In this document: one piece after another, positions 31,413 through 41,666 of the stretch
Layout of the letters: every line of letters starts with the position of its first letter
Numbering within the stretch: the stretch's first letter is position 1
Assembly: GCA_905221605.1 (NCBI GenBank)
Contig: CAJNDS010000423.1
Location: 62,001-126,000 of the forward strand
DNA: 64,000 bases
Direction of reading: 5' to 3'
From: Symbiodinium natans
Taxonomy: Eukaryota > Sar > Dinophyceae > Suessiales > Symbiodiniaceae
Position numbers and translations under genes: made by a program
The notes under the pieces: model-generated
What the model was told of the DNA's origin: nothing
Database searches by the model: none
The model's input: the letters and a program-made list of their open reading frames with translations, nothing else

Positions 31413-31718
31413 TAACAGTACCGTCCTTTCTGTTGAATTATTGCTTCGGAGGAGGAAGTCAGGAGCCCCTCCAGTATCCCTCATCACTCCTATGTGCTTG
31501 AGAACCCCCCCCCCCCCCCCCCCAAAAAAAAAGAACAAAAACAAACAAAAAAAGAAAAAAAGAAATGAAGAACAAACTTCTTCCTTGTGAGGCAAATGTA
31601 GGGACAATTTTCTTTAATTTCTTGGTGGGCTCTTAAGAAATAGGAGTAGCTTCCGGGTCCTAAGCCCTAAAACCCCAACCCTCAACCCTAAATCTCAGGG
31701 TGCTTCCGCCAATGCCAG

Positions 31719-31778
31719 GCAGAATTCCTTCACGTGCACCCGCAACGCCTCTTGGAAGCGAAGGGAGGACTTGGCGAG
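31719..31778 (+). CDS. candidate 60-nt exon
   Basis: Acceptor AATGCCAG, then AEFLHVHPQRLLEAKGGLGE in phase 0 on both sides, and donor GTGGTAG. It is coding-like but has no cysteine. Family not recognised. Confidence 0.3.
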
Positions 31779-32200
31779 GTGGTAGCCCTGAACCATATTA
31801 TGTTTCATTGTTGTTTATATAAAACCTAAGAGGATATTGAAACTATTGTTTTTATTAAGGTTCTAAGGGGAGTATAGTTAATCGGGGATCTGAAGGGGGA
31901 GATGATGAAAGACGAGGAAGAAGGAAGTGATGATGATTACTGATTAGCTAGGTCGGCCCTTTGGACAATTGTCTATTTCCCCTTCTTTGTTTAACAGGAT
32001 CATATCCCTAAAGCTCTAAACCCTAAACCCTGAAACCTGAACATTTTTTCAGGGGATGTTTAGGGTCATCCGAGAGCAGGAAGTGAGGATGATGACTGGT
32101 TAAAGATATTCATATGATGACGGCGAGTAGTAGGAGGGGGGAAGACGAGGATGATGAGCGGGAGTCTTCCTCCGTGAGTTAGCACGCATCCCCGAAGCCC
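31779..32200. other. unique AT-richer spacer
   Basis: Contains purine-rich GATGATGA-type runs and a few telomeric units. No gene is seen. Confidence 0.4.
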
Positions 32201-32287
32201 GAAACCCTTAACCGTAAGCCCTAAGCCCTAAGCCCTAAGCCCTAAGCCCTAAACCCTAAACCCTAAACCCTAAACCCTAAACCCTAC
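32201..32287. repeat. CCCTAAG then CCCTAAA array
   Basis: A block of CCCTAAG variants precedes canonical units. Confidence 0.9.
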
Positions 32288-32379
32288 AGGTCCCAGCAGG
32301 GTTTTGCCATAGCATGTCGCACTTCGCGGGGAGCGCCATGAGTCGGCAGCAGAAGAATCATGAGCAACATAAGGGTTTA

Positions 32380-32490
32380 GTGTTATTGGGGTTTAGGGTT
32401 TAGGGTTTAGGGTTTAGGGTTTAGGGTTTAGGGTTTAGGGTTTAGGGTTTAGGGTTTACGGTTTACGGTTTAGGGTTTAGGGTTTAGGGT
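32380..32490. repeat. TTTAGGG array
   Basis: About fifteen units, two of them TTTACGG. A possible exon (GFCHSMSHFAGSAMS) lies between this array and the opposite array at 32.2 kb. Confidence 0.9.
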
Positions 32491-32641
32491 TGAAGAGTAG
32501 TAAGAAGAAGAGCAACAAGAAGAATAGCATGAAGATTAGTGAGACAAAAAACTATCACGAAGCAAAAGCATGACGACAGGTGCCTATAGCGTGGGCCTCC
32601 ACCTCACCCTGACCACCCCGCTACACTGCAACGATCACGAC

Positions 32642-32788
32642 TACTTGGAGGTTCATGGCACCTACCTAATCAATTCTCACTGTACGTATAACCCGAATTA
32701 AAACCATATTAGGGCTTACTTTCAGGGGATTTTTGTGGGTTGTAGGTACAGTTATAATTGGTTAATCAGTACGCTGAACCTCCAAGTA
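32642..32788. mobile_element. MITE-like element, family C (best preserved)
   Basis: A 147-bp element with inverted ends TACTTGGAGGTTCA and TGAACCTCCAAGTA. The internal blocks AAAACCATATTAGGGCTTAC and GTACAGTTATAATTGG are shared with the other copies. It contains no coding sequence. Confidence 0.75.
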
Positions 32789-33321
32789 CACCTCAAACTC
32801 TAAACCCTTAACCCTTTTGGGTGGTGTAAGTAGTATAGGGGCCTTACTAATTCGAATGGGGTCTTTGGGGGTTATTTTAGACATTTATGTAGGAACCATA
32901 AGGGGATAATGAGCACCATGAACCTTCAAGTACTAGTCCGTTTCCTCAGGTACCTTTGTTCTAGCTCTGCTCTGGTAGCTTCTGGTCACTTTGTGCCCTC
33001 AGTGCGACAAACCCTGAAGGCTTCAGGGGTTCAGGACGTTCAGGGTGTAGGGCTTAGGGATTTAGATTTTAGACTTTCTGCAAGGACTTTGGTGAAACCT
33101 GGACGGAGTGCCTGCCGATCGGAGGCCAGCTCAGATGCCAAGCGCTGCCCAAAGCCTGGGTAAGGAGTTGGGACATATATGTATATATATATGGTCAGAA
33201 TCACCCTCACAATCTTCGTCGTACTGTTATTGTGCTTGCTATTCTTGTTCTTGTTGCTCAGGTTGGGTTGGCCTGTGGCAAATATAGTACTAAACCCTAA
33301 ACCCTAAACCCTAAATCTTAG

Positions 33322-33610
33322 ACCGTTCTTTGCCCATGCTGTGGCGCTTCTGCTCTGCCCACTCGCCGTTCCAAGCACTTGCCGCGCTGCCTCAAGCTGG
33401 GCCGCGGCACGGTGAACGTGGAGAGTGATTGCTATCCGGAGAGCCGGATCAGAAAGTACAAGCGCAGCACCGGCTTGTCACACTGCCGACTCCACTACTC
33501 CAGCTTCTGGTCCGCCGAGCCGCTGTCTATGGACGTGGAGCAGACCACGCATGAGCTCCTGGAGTCCCAGCACCCTGAGTACTGCCTCACCTGCGCATGC
33601 CGACTGAGAA
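33322..33610 (+). CDS. zinc-finger-like exon, 289 nt
   Basis: This is the largest convincing exon outside the GAPDH array and the retroelement. An acceptor TAAATCTTAG follows telomeric repeat, and the open frame ends at donor GTAAGGG (33611). It reads VLCPCCGASALPTRRSK, HLPRCLKLGRGTVNVESD, CYPESRIRKYKRSTGLSHC, RLHYSSFWSAEPLSMDVEQ, then HPEYCLTCACRL. C-x2-C-x12-H-x3-C near the start fits a C2HC-type zinc finger, with more Cys/His later. The family is not identified. Plus strand, like the Cys-rich islands, but with a different character. Confidence 0.5.
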
Positions 33611-33629
33611 GTAAGGGTACCCTTCTGCT

Positions 33630-33647
33630 CCCGTAGCCATTTTCAGG
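33630..33647 (+). other. partial spliced-leader-like sequence
   Basis: CCCGTAGCCATTTT followed by CAGG matches the first 13-14 bases of the dinoflagellate spliced leader after its variable first base. It would match further if GGCT were deleted. It lies 20 bases after the donor of the zinc-finger exon. It may be a worn relic of a retroposed trans-spliced mRNA, or chance. Confidence 0.3.
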
Positions 33648-34555
33648 GTGTTTTTGTTGTGCAGACTCTCTTTTTCTTGTGCTCCAGTCCTCGGTATCCT
33701 CCCCCGCCCTCCCTCACGGGCTTAAGAACAAACTCGCAAACGCGAACCGCAAGAAAAAAAGTACTGGCTAGCATAAGAACAAGATCGTGGTCCTTTTGCA
33801 TTCTTTTGCGTGGGCTTGAGAGGATCTTGCTTAGCATCGGCCAGCCTAGAAGCAGGCAGTGTTTCCAGTTGCATCCTATCGTTGAGGTGGCTTGCGTTTG
33901 GCACAACCCTAAACCCCGAGCGCAGGCTTTTGCCCGGCCACATGCGCGGCGAACGAGGCCGCCAGCTGCGCAGCGTCACGAGACTTTTAATCGTCGTCGT
34001 CGTCGTGGTGATGGTGGTGGTCGTCGTCGTCCTCCAGTGTAGTAATAATGTCAGTTGACATTATTCTATGTGTAAGTAAGATGAGCCATTGGCTCTTGAT
34101 TTGCTGAGAAAAACGTAACGATCATGCACAATACTCATGATAAATACCATGATAGCCACAATATTTTGAACACAGCCTTCGGGGGGTGTGAGCCATGAGT
34201 TTCAGGGTGGGGCCTTGGGTTTTTTTTTCAGAGCATCGAGCAACTCCCGCTGTAAACAAAGGCCCATTGAACTATGGTCTTGACCGCTCTGCTCACACCT
34301 AACGACCCAGACCCCCGGGAGGATCCAGAAAGTATATCCCTTCAAGGGCCCGAAGAATGACCCAATAGTAGTATGGGGCACATTTGGGTGTTCTACTTTT
34401 TGGATCCCCCCGAAGGGGTCTGGGGACCCTAGACCTCTAACGACGGGGAACCAGTCTAGGTTGCATCATCCACTGGGGGAAGTAGAACTACAGGTCTAGG
34501 TTTGGGTCAAAGAATCAAGGACCCTAGTTAGAGCACCTACCTCTAGACCCCTAAA
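33648..34555. other. unique region with ATG/GTC trinucleotide run
   Basis: (GTC)n and (GTG)n runs near 33988-34032, and a foldback with GGATCCAGAAAGTA (34323) and TACTTTTTGGATCC (34397). Open frames at 33643-34058 are repeat-driven. Confidence 0.4.
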
Positions 34556-34557
34556 CC

Positions 34558-34604
34558 CTCAACCCTCAACCCTAAACCCTAAACCCTAAACCCTAAACCC
34601 CAAA
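34558..34604. repeat. CCCTCAA/CCCTAAA array
   Basis: Seven units leading to the acceptor of the next mini-exon. Confidence 0.9.
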
Positions 34605-34608
34605 AGAG

Positions 34609-34676
34609 CTTGGGGAGGTCAGCTGCCCAAGCGTGGACGACTACAAGCCCGATGGCACCTACCTGGGCCCCTTGGG
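34609..34676 (+). CDS. Cys-rich mini-exon 5 with consensus donor
   Basis: After a CCCTAAA array and AG, the island reads LGEVSCPSVDDYKPDGT then YLGPLG and ends at GTGAGTTT (34677), a consensus donor. A second AG at 34621-34622 could be used instead. TTTAGGG repeats begin a few bases into the intron. This is one of the clearest cases of an exon bracketed by inverted telomeric arrays. Confidence 0.5.
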
Positions 34677-34682
34677 GTGAGT

Positions 34683-34786
34683 TTGGGGTTTAGGGTTCAA
34701 GTTCAGGGTTTAGGGTTTAGGGTTTAGGGTTTAGGGTTTAGGGTTTAGGGTTTAGGGTTTAGGGTTTAGGGTTTAGGGTTTAAGGT
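34683..34786. repeat. TTTAGGG array
   Basis: About thirteen units after mini-exon 5. Confidence 0.95.
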
Positions 34787-35077
34787 GTAGGGGAATGTCT
34801 AGGGCTTGGCCACGTTGAGCCTCTAAACCTTGAACCTGCAACCTCTCAACCCACCCTAAACCCTACACCCTAAACCCGAAACCCGAAGTTTAGGGTTTAG
34901 GGTTTAGGTTTTTTCCAGATGAAGAAGGGCTTGGGGCTTTGATTTTGGGACTTGGTGTTCAAAGCTTGGGGATATAAATCTCTAGGACTTGTAAGGGACC
35001 ACAGCTAACAGCAGGCCCTCCCATCCCCATCCCCTTCCCGTCCCCACGTGGCCAACTCTCTGAGTCAGGGTAACCCT

Positions 35078-35130
35078 AAACCCTAAATCCTAAACCCTAA
35101 ACCCTAAACCCTAAACCCTAAGCGCGTCCA
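35078..35130. repeat. CCCTAAA array
   Basis: Seven units. Confidence 0.9.
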
Positions 35131-35184
35131 AAGAATCGCCAGGCCTCAATCCAATGAAATCTGCTTACAGTAAACCCCAAAAAG

Positions 35185-35305
35185 TTTGAACACCCTTATC
35201 CCCATACCCCAAAAGGTATACTAACTACTCATCCTTATTTGAATATCCTTATCCCCATACCCCGAAGGTATACTAAGGGAATCCCAGCTCTACTCATCCT
35301 TAAAT
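35185..35305. repeat. short direct repeat
   Basis: CCTTATCCCCATACCCC and AAGGTATACTAA recur about 60 bases apart, together with ACTCATCCTT. Confidence 0.75.
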
Positions 35306-35397
35306 CATGTTCCGACTCTTCGGAGTTTACTGTCTGGTGTTCCTCCTCTCTGCTTTTCTGGAATTGTTCAGGAAGCCCAAATCCATTCTGATTCCTT

Positions 35398-35470
35398 TAG
35401 GGTTTAGGGTTTAGGGTTTAGGGTTTAGGGTTTAGGGTTTAGGGTTTAGGGTTTAGGGTTTAGGGTTTAG
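35398..35470. repeat. TTTAGGG array
   Basis: Ten units. Confidence 0.95.
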
Positions 35471-35610
35471 GTTTTCGGGGCTTGCGGGCTTAGGCTCTCT
35501 GGAAACTCTCAATGCAAGCTCTCTGACTCTCCTTGCACGGGCCCGAAGTGGGTACCCCAAGACAGGGCCTAAGTTGGGAATCCCAACCCTAAACCCCATG
35601 CCCTAAACCC

Positions 35611-35702
35611 CCACTTATGACCATATTCAGGCACTTAAGGGGCTTATACGTGGTCTATAAGTACAGTTGTAATTGGCTAATAAGTACGCTGAACCTCCAA
35701 AT
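35611..35702. mobile_element. MITE-like element, family C fragment
   Basis: Carries the internal block and right end (GTACAGTTGTAATTGGCTAA, GCTGAACCTCCAAATAA). The left end is missing. Confidence 0.5.
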
Positions 35703-35974
35703 AAACGCCCTCCGACTTAGCAAACCCAACACCTGGGCCGAGGTGAGGCGCAGCCGTCTGTGCAGTGCGCTGCCAACCTCGAGAGCTGCCACCAGCCAGC
35801 ACTTAAAATTTCAGCAATTACTAGGTAGGCACTTGGGACATTTTATGAACTCCCTTGTTGGGTTTAATGTTGGACTCGCTTTAGTGCGCAGCGGCCCCCC
35901 CCCTCCCCCCCCAAACAATTTTGGGGTTTTCGGGGATCCTGAATACTGTGGGCTGGAGCTGGGACGGGGCTGCG

Positions 35975-36010
35975 GGGGGGGTGGGGGGGGGGGGGGGGGG
36001 GGGGGGGGGA
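35975..36010. repeat. poly-G run
   Basis: An almost unbroken G tract of about 30 bases; open frames here are glycine artefacts. Confidence 0.95.
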
Positions 36011-36117
36011 AGGGGCGAGGGAGGGATGTCCGAAAATATGCGAGGGTTTGGGGTTGAGGGTCGGATTGGGATTCCGAAAATAGTAGGGGTGCCCTGTTTA
36101 GGTCGCCTAGAGTAAGG

Positions 36118-36158
36118 GCTGAATGACTGAATGACTGAATGACTGAATGACTGAATAT
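36118..36158. repeat. (TGACTGAA)n microsatellite
   Basis: Five octamer units. Confidence 0.97.
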
Positions 36159-36831
36159 CAGGGGTCCGCCCCTTTCTTCAAAGGCAGCACTAAACCCCTT
36201 AACCCCCTAAACCACGTAAGCCTACACTTAGGGGGGGGGGGAGCTGGCAACTGCTCTCGAATAATGGGTCTTCGTGCTTGTGCTAAATGAGCGGCCTGGG
36301 ACCCAAAAGGATACCCTTTGAATCCCTTGGTTACTCCTGGGTCTAGAGAGACAAATTGTCAGTTCTGAGCCAAAGTGAGAGCCGGCAAGGTAAGAAACAA
36401 CTTCTTCTCCTTCCGTCCTTCTTCCTTATTCTTTGCTTACCAGTTGTTGTGATTTCAGCTTTTTTGTCTGTATTATGCACGATGTACTACGCATTATTGT
36501 TCTTTCTTCGTTGTTCAATGTTATTCTCTTTTGTTTGGGGGGGGTTCGGGTTCGACGGACGTTGTGGTGCCGTTTATGTCTGGGGGTGATGGGCATGTCT
36601 TTTGTCAAGGGGGTCCGTATGGGCTATTTAGATGTTATCTGGCCGGCCCATAGGGACTATATGAGGAATATTCAGGGGTTATATAGGGGAATCAGATTAA
36701 CAGTCCCTTCTACCCTCCTTATGACTCTTAATTTTGTGGCCTGGCGCCCTCAGCCCAGGCCCCTGCGGCAAAGAGGCGGGCGGCCGCTTGAGAGACTTCC
36801 AGATGTTCTCAGGTTTTAAACCCTAAACCTT
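36159..36831. other. unique spacer
   Basis: TC- and T-rich stretches. The open frames at 36356-36819 have no recognisable motif or splice support. Confidence 0.35.
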
Positions 36832-36923
36832 GGGATCTTCTCCCCTATACTAATAGTCCTTGATGGGGATTAGGTACTATTATAATCCCTATTGGGGACT
36901 GTCAGTATAAGGGGGAACATCCC
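36832..36923. mobile_element. palindromic MITE-like element, family A (full)
   Basis: A 92-bp near-perfect palindrome. It begins GGGATCTTCTCCCCTATACT and ends AGTATAAGGGGGAACATCCC, with central GGGATTAGGTACTATTATAA. A second full copy is at 61527-61636 and a single arm at 38397-38443. As RNA it would fold into one long hairpin. Confidence 0.75.
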
Positions 36924-37316
36924 AACCCTAAACCGCTATACAGACGAGATTTAGCTCCAACTGCTTGCCTTTTCTTGTTCCTACACCCTAAACCCGAACC
37001 CTAAACCCTAGAGGTCAGATGATGTCTTGGGGTCGTTGCATGGTCCCTTAGTATCGGCCCTCTTATATACCCTACGCTACCCATACTTCAGAACCCTGTA
37101 AAGGAGGTAAGGGACCAGATTGAGGGCCCATGGAACTAGCCTTAGACGATGTGTAGCTATGACCCCCAGACTCTGACGCCCTAATCCCAGAATCCCAGAG
37201 TATTCTCAATCAACCCTCAGCAACCTGAGGATTAGAGGGTCAGGGTTGAGGGTTTGGGGTTCAGGGTTTAGGGTTGAGGGCTTAGGTTCAGGGTTGAGGG
37301 GGCAGATGTTGGGTAA

Positions 37317-37420
37317 GCCCTAAACCCTAAACCCTAAACCCTAAACCCTAAACCCTAAACCCTAAACCCTAAACCCTAAACCCTAAACCCTAAACCCTAA
37401 ACCCTAAACCCTAGACCCTA
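37317..37420. repeat. CCCTAAA array
   Basis: About fourteen units. Confidence 0.95.
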
Positions 37421-37451
37421 AAATGCCCTAAGACCCCTTAAGACTCGGAAG

Positions 37452-37509
37452 GCCAAGAGCTGCACGGGCTCCTGGATCCGGTGCATCTTTAAGGCCAGCG
37501 GGGGCAAGG
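37452..37509 (+). CDS. Cys-rich mini-exon 6
   Basis: After a CCCTAAA array and AG, the island reads AKSCTGSWIRCIFKASGGK in phase 0, with donor GGTGTGGG. TTTAGGG repeats start 10 bases later. Confidence 0.45.
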
Positions 37510-37518
37510 GTGTGGGGG

Positions 37519-37630
37519 GTTTAGGGTTTAGGGTTTAGGGTTTAGGGTTTAGGGTTTAGGGTTTAGGGTTTAGGGTTTAGGGTTTAGGGGTTGGGGTTCA
37601 GGGTTCAGGGTTTAGGGTTTAGGGTTTAGG
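37519..37630. repeat. TTTAGGG array
   Basis: About fifteen units with a GTTCAGG pair. Confidence 0.95.
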
Positions 37631-37779
37631 GTCTACTCAGCTGAGGCTTTCAGGTTCTTTCTAACTCCACAGAAGTAAATCTAAACGCGCGGTTTCCTGC
37701 CTAACTTTCTTCAGGAGCGCTTGGACGCCGACCAAAAACCCCAAGCCATGTAGAACACCCCCTCAACCCCAAATCCCCG

Positions 37780-37826
37780 ACCCTAAACCCTAAACCCTAA
37801 ACCCTAAACCCTAAACCCTACACCCC
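37780..37826. repeat. CCCTAAA array
   Basis: Six units. Confidence 0.9.
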
Positions 37827-37956
37827 AGGTCATCAATGTATCTTGAGGGAGCTGAAGCCGGAAGACATTTCAGGGGTACCCCTTTTTTGAGGCTAAACCC
37901 TCAACCCAATATGGGGGTTTATGAGTTTAGGGTTTAGGGTTAGGGTTCAGGGACCC

Positions 37957-38050
37957 CCAATATAGACCCCACAGCAGTAGGATCCCCTTCTAGTAAGGAT
38001 CCCAACAAGGTACCCCACCTCCCCCCTGGTTCTAATTTCGGAAAGCCCGA
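37957..38050. mobile_element. MITE-like element, family B fragment
   Basis: Contains ACCCCCAATATAGACCCC, AGTAGGATCCCCTT and the end TTCTAATTTCGGAAAGCCC. Confidence 0.45.
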
Positions 38051-38091
38051 AAAAACCTAAACCGCTTAGCCGAAAGCGGCTCTTGCTCCAG

Positions 38092-38151
38092 GACGAAGAT
38101 TGCCCCGTGGTTTGCTCCGCGAACCAGAAGAAGTGTTTCTTGGCGGCTTAG
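38092..38151 (+). CDS. Cys-rich mini-exon 7 (CPxxC type)
   Basis: Acceptor CTTGCTCCAG, then DEDCPVVCSANQKKCFLAA and TAG. The TAG is the start of the TTTAGGG array, so this may be a terminal exon, or the exon may end earlier at GTGTTT (38133). C-P-V-V-C-x6-C matches mini-exons 2 and 3. Confidence 0.45.
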   Translation, partial: DEDCPVVCSANQKKCFLAA

Positions 38152-38396
38152 GGTTTAGGGTTTAGGGCTCAGGGTTTGTAAGGGTTTGTTAAGGTTTGAT
38201 ATAGGTTTGTGAAGGCTTGTTCGAGTTTAGGGGTTCGCACTGTTTGGGTTTGGGGGCGTAGATTCGATGGTGAATCTACCCTAAACCAACACCTTGCAAC
38301 CCACAAGCTGTCTTTGTGGTTCGGACCCTAGGAAATTTAAAATCGATGGAGGCGTGTCTGAGTTGCCATTGATGCCAAGGTCCTTGACTTAGGGTT

Positions 38397-38443
38397 GGGA
38401 TGTTCCCCCTTATACTAACAGTCCTTAATAGGGATTATAGTTC
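38397..38443. mobile_element. MITE-like element, family A, single arm
   Basis: GGGATGTTCCCCCTTATACT continuing through CTTAATAGGGATTATAG equals one arm of the 36832 and 61527 palindromes; the other arm is absent. Confidence 0.65.
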
Positions 38444-38639
38444 CCAAGTTTAGCGCCTTTAGAGGTACCTCATCATGGCACACATCTAAGGGAAGCTGCT
38501 TGGTCTCTTAGTATGGTCCCTATGCGGGGTATGTAAGGATTCCCCGATTAAGGGAGCAGACCAAGCGACTAGCAACCCTAACAACACATGGAAAGTTCTC
38601 TGCGTGGTAGGGACCAGCAGACCCCCAACCCCAAACCCT

Positions 38640-39365
38640 AACCCCCCCCCCCCCCCAACCCTAAACTCCAAACCCTAAGCCCCAATCTCCAAAACCTAAG
38701 CCCCCAATACCTCAGCCCCAAGCCCTAAGCCCGACTCCTACCTCGGCCCCGGGTGTGCTGATCCCAGGCCGAGGTTTTGGGTTTCGGGCTTAGACGTCCC
38801 ACTCTGCCAATCTTAGGCTTTCTGGTTTTCTTTTGTAAACCCTGAACCCTAAACCCTAAACCCCTAAGGATGTACCTCGAGGTTTTCGTGGCATGCTCCT
38901 AGTGTGGCACTTTTTGTTTCCTTTAGAGGACCTTAACCCAAGGGGCCCCAAACCCAAAACACAGCCCCAGGGGTCCAAGGTAGAGTCTCATGATTGGGGG
39001 TTGGTAGGATTTTGGAGGGCTTCCCACTCAGCTCAGACAGCCTTACCGCCGCCCCCAAACCCCAGCATGCCGGGCTAATCCCGAAACCCTAAACCCGAAA
39101 CCCTAAACCCTGGAACCTCCGGACCGCAAACCCTTAACCACACGTCCGCAGCCCTCGGCGTACCCGAAGCCACGCCCTCAACCCTTAAATAAACCCTAAA
39201 CCCTAAATCCTAAACCCTAAACCCTAAACCCTCAGAGCCTTAAGCCCTAAACCCCCTTAAGCCCTAAAACGTTTAAGCCTTAGGTGCCTTGCACCCTAGA
39301 AGCCTAAAATTCTCCACCCGGTCACCAGGCTATCTCACTGACTACACAGCCAACGAGGAGTTTAT
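38640..39365. other. poly-C run and C-rich telomeric variants
   Basis: A C run (38642-38656) is followed by degenerate CCCTAAA and CCCTAAG units and unique DNA. No gene is supported. Confidence 0.5.
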
Positions 39366-39417
39366 CAGTGCCTAGCCTGGTGGATCCCTCTGAATACATA
39401 TGTAATTCAATAGATAT

Positions 39418-39608
39418 AATGAGAATATGTATATATATATATTATGTATGTACATATATTGCGTGCATTCTATATGCCATATTGTACGATCTAGCGTGTA
39501 TGTATGTTCCTCGATATGTACATGTACAGATGCATCACAAGCATCTTCGCTGTATATTGCCATCTAACAAGTTTCATAGTTACACGTATCCATGCATATG
39601 TACCGATC

Positions 39609-39639
<31 letters not shown>

Positions 39640-39682
39640 ATATTATATGATGTGTGATATATGTATATATGCACATGTCTAT
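39418..39682. repeat. TA/TG-rich microsatellite region
   Basis: Two (TA)n runs in an ATGTATGTACATA-like background. Open frames across it are low complexity. Confidence 0.85.
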
Positions 39683-39904
39683 ACACACTTTTTGCTAGAT
39701 TCCTTGGTGTTTTCGTTTACATTGCATTTTGGTGGGAGGCCCTGGTCTTGTTTATTTCTTAATGCATGGGAGGGGAGGGCGGTTGCTGGCGGTTTTGGTC
39801 CCTAAGCCCTAAACCCCACACCCGCAACTGTAAAAAACTCTAAACCCTACACCCTCAACTGTAAAAAGCTCTAAGCCCTACACCCTCAACTGTAAACCCT
39901 ACAG

Positions 39905-39967
39905 CCTGCGCCCCTCCGAGTGTCGAGGTGACCGCGAGGTCTGCGTGGATGTGAATGCCAACTGTCC
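39905..39967 (+). CDS. Cys-rich mini-exon 8
   Basis: Acceptor AAACCCTACAG, then LRPSECRGDREVCVDV and NANCP, with donor GTGGGC at 39968 (or reading on through WAELQ). Three cysteines lie in 21 residues. It is preceded by degenerate CCCTACA-type repeats. Confidence 0.4.
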
Positions 39968-40439
39968 GTGGGCAGAGCTGCAGTTGGTCATAAACATAAA
40001 GCCCGAAATCCAGGAAAAGAAGGGGGGGGAAAGGGAGGGGGGGGGGGCGAGACCCGTTCTTTCAGGAGACCTTGCCTTAAAAGGTTTTCGGTCATATGAG
40101 GTGGGGCTTGTGTTTGAGGTATTGGTCATTGCCCAGCTGTCTCCGAACAAAAATTGGTGAGTGTCATGAGGTGTCATTTTTGGGGATCCTAACCCAAAAG
40201 ATCCCTCCTTTGTAGCACCCTAAACCGAATCTAGCCCAACGCCCCATGTAGGAGTCCTCATGCAACCATTTCCCAATAATTTCTAACCCTAAACCCTAAA
40301 CTCTAAGCCCTAAACCCTAAACCCGCATCCTGAACCTGATTCTAACCAGAGAGCCCAACACCTCATACGGCACCAAGAGATTCCCACGCCACAAGCCCCC
40401 GTCTTCCTCTTTTTAGGGTTTGGCATTTTTTGTTGGGTT

Positions 40440-40815
40440 TAGGGTTTAGGGTTTAGGGTTTGGGGAATAGGTTGAAAATATTCCCAATGGAGTCTTGTGC
40501 TCCCTGCCCCGTTAACCCCCACAAATGCTACGCCCGCAAAACCCTCCCTTTAGACCCTATCCCCTAAGCCCCCAAACCCCTGAACCCCGAAACCCCGCAA
40601 CCCCGATTCCCCCAAACCCCTACACCCCGGAACCCCGAAAAAAAACCTAAACCCCTAAGCCCCTAAACCCCCAAACCTCGGAATCCCGAAACCCCTGAAC
40701 CCCTGAACCCCCCAACCCCGAAACCCCTAAACTCAGAAATCCCTCAAACGCCTAAACACCTAAACCCCTAAAACCCTCAAGCCTCAACCCTAAACCCTAA
40801 ACCCTAAACCCCTAA
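40440..40815. repeat. TTTAGGG cluster and long C-rich telomere-like array
   Basis: Three TTTAGGG units (40437-40462). From about 40555, units of the CCCCTAAA, CCCCGAAA and CCCTGAA kinds follow without a fixed period. Confidence 0.8.
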
Positions 40816-40835
40816 GTCCCCCGTCAACCCTAAAG

Positions 40836-40880
40836 CTTGCAGGTGCGGCAAGAATACGCAAAGGTGTCCGGGATCTGAAG
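40836..40880 (+). CDS. Cys-rich mini-exon 9 (CPCG type)
   Basis: After AAAG, the island reads CRCGKNTQRCPGSEA. C-x-C-G-x-N-x3-C is the pattern of mini-exon 1. The 3' boundary is uncertain (a GT occurs at 40862). Confidence 0.4.
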
Positions 40881-41107
40881 CCTGTTTGCTGCCGTCTCTC
40901 GGCTCTTCTGCAAGTTGGGTTTCGGGCTTTCGGGTTTGAGTTGGGGGCGGGGTGAAGGGTTCAGGGTCTCAAAGGGTTTGGGGCTGGGGTCAGACCCTGA
41001 ACCCTAAACCCTAAACCCTAAATCCTAAACCCTAACTAAACCCCAAACCCCAAACCCTAAGCCCTAAACCTTAATCAGGGTTTCGGACTTCGACGTCGCA
41101 CCGCAGG

Positions 41108-41530
41108 GTGGGGACACCCCAAGCCGTGGCAGAGGCGTCACTGTCAAGGACAAGCCATCTGCCCACAACTGCGCATTCAATTCAGATCTTGATTTGGTCC
41201 TGGCGCCGAGCTTTGGCGTTCGATTTGGTTGGGGTCCTGACATATGATGTCGCAAATCGCTACCATCAGTCGCTCGTGCAGCGCCTGCAAGAGGCCCCCC
41301 CGCCAGGTTATGCCAAAGTCTCCTTGGCGCAAACCATTCGGGCAGACCGAGCGGCTTTCCTGAAGTTGGCGGAGACAGTTCCGTCTTTGCGGCGCAGCGG
41401 CGCGGGGCGTTGCCGCTGGACGAGCGTTTGCCAACCATCCTTTCGGACCCTACTGTCGGTTACCACCTGTTGCCACTTCCTGCAAGAGCTTCTTCGTCCA
41501 ACCTCAATGCTCAGCCTGAGAAGTAACTCT
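41108..41530 (+). pseudogene. possible decayed retroelement Gag-like fragment
   Basis: One frame reads VLTYDVANRYHQSLVQRL, QEAPPPGYAKVSLAQT, IRADRAAFLKLAETVPSL. The likely continuation, LPLDERLPTILSDPTVGYH then LLPLPA, is in another frame, so at least one frameshift is present. The style recalls Gag-region proteins of dinoflagellate retroelements. This is recognition from memory and not a demonstrated homology. CCCTAAA repeats adjoin both ends. Confidence 0.3.
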
Positions 41531-41599
41531 AAGCCAGAAGCCCTGAACCCGAAGGTCATGGTCGTTTTGTTATCCCTCTTACCCTAAACCCTCATTCAG

Positions 41600-41647
41600 G
41601 CAGATTGGCGTCTCGGGCAAACCCTGCGCCGCTTGTGTTTCGGAGCC
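41600..41647 (+). CDS. Cys-rich mini-exon 10
   Basis: Acceptor CTCATTCAG, then QIGVSGKPCAACVSEP, with GT donor at 41648. CCCTAAA before and TTTAGGG after. Confidence 0.35.
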
Positions 41648-41666
41648 GTGGAACCTAAACGGTTTT

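Noticed and set aside
33659-34058. Open frames with poly-Val/poly-Arg runs near 34 kb
   Set aside because: They are driven by GTC/GTG trinucleotide runs and lack splice or start support.
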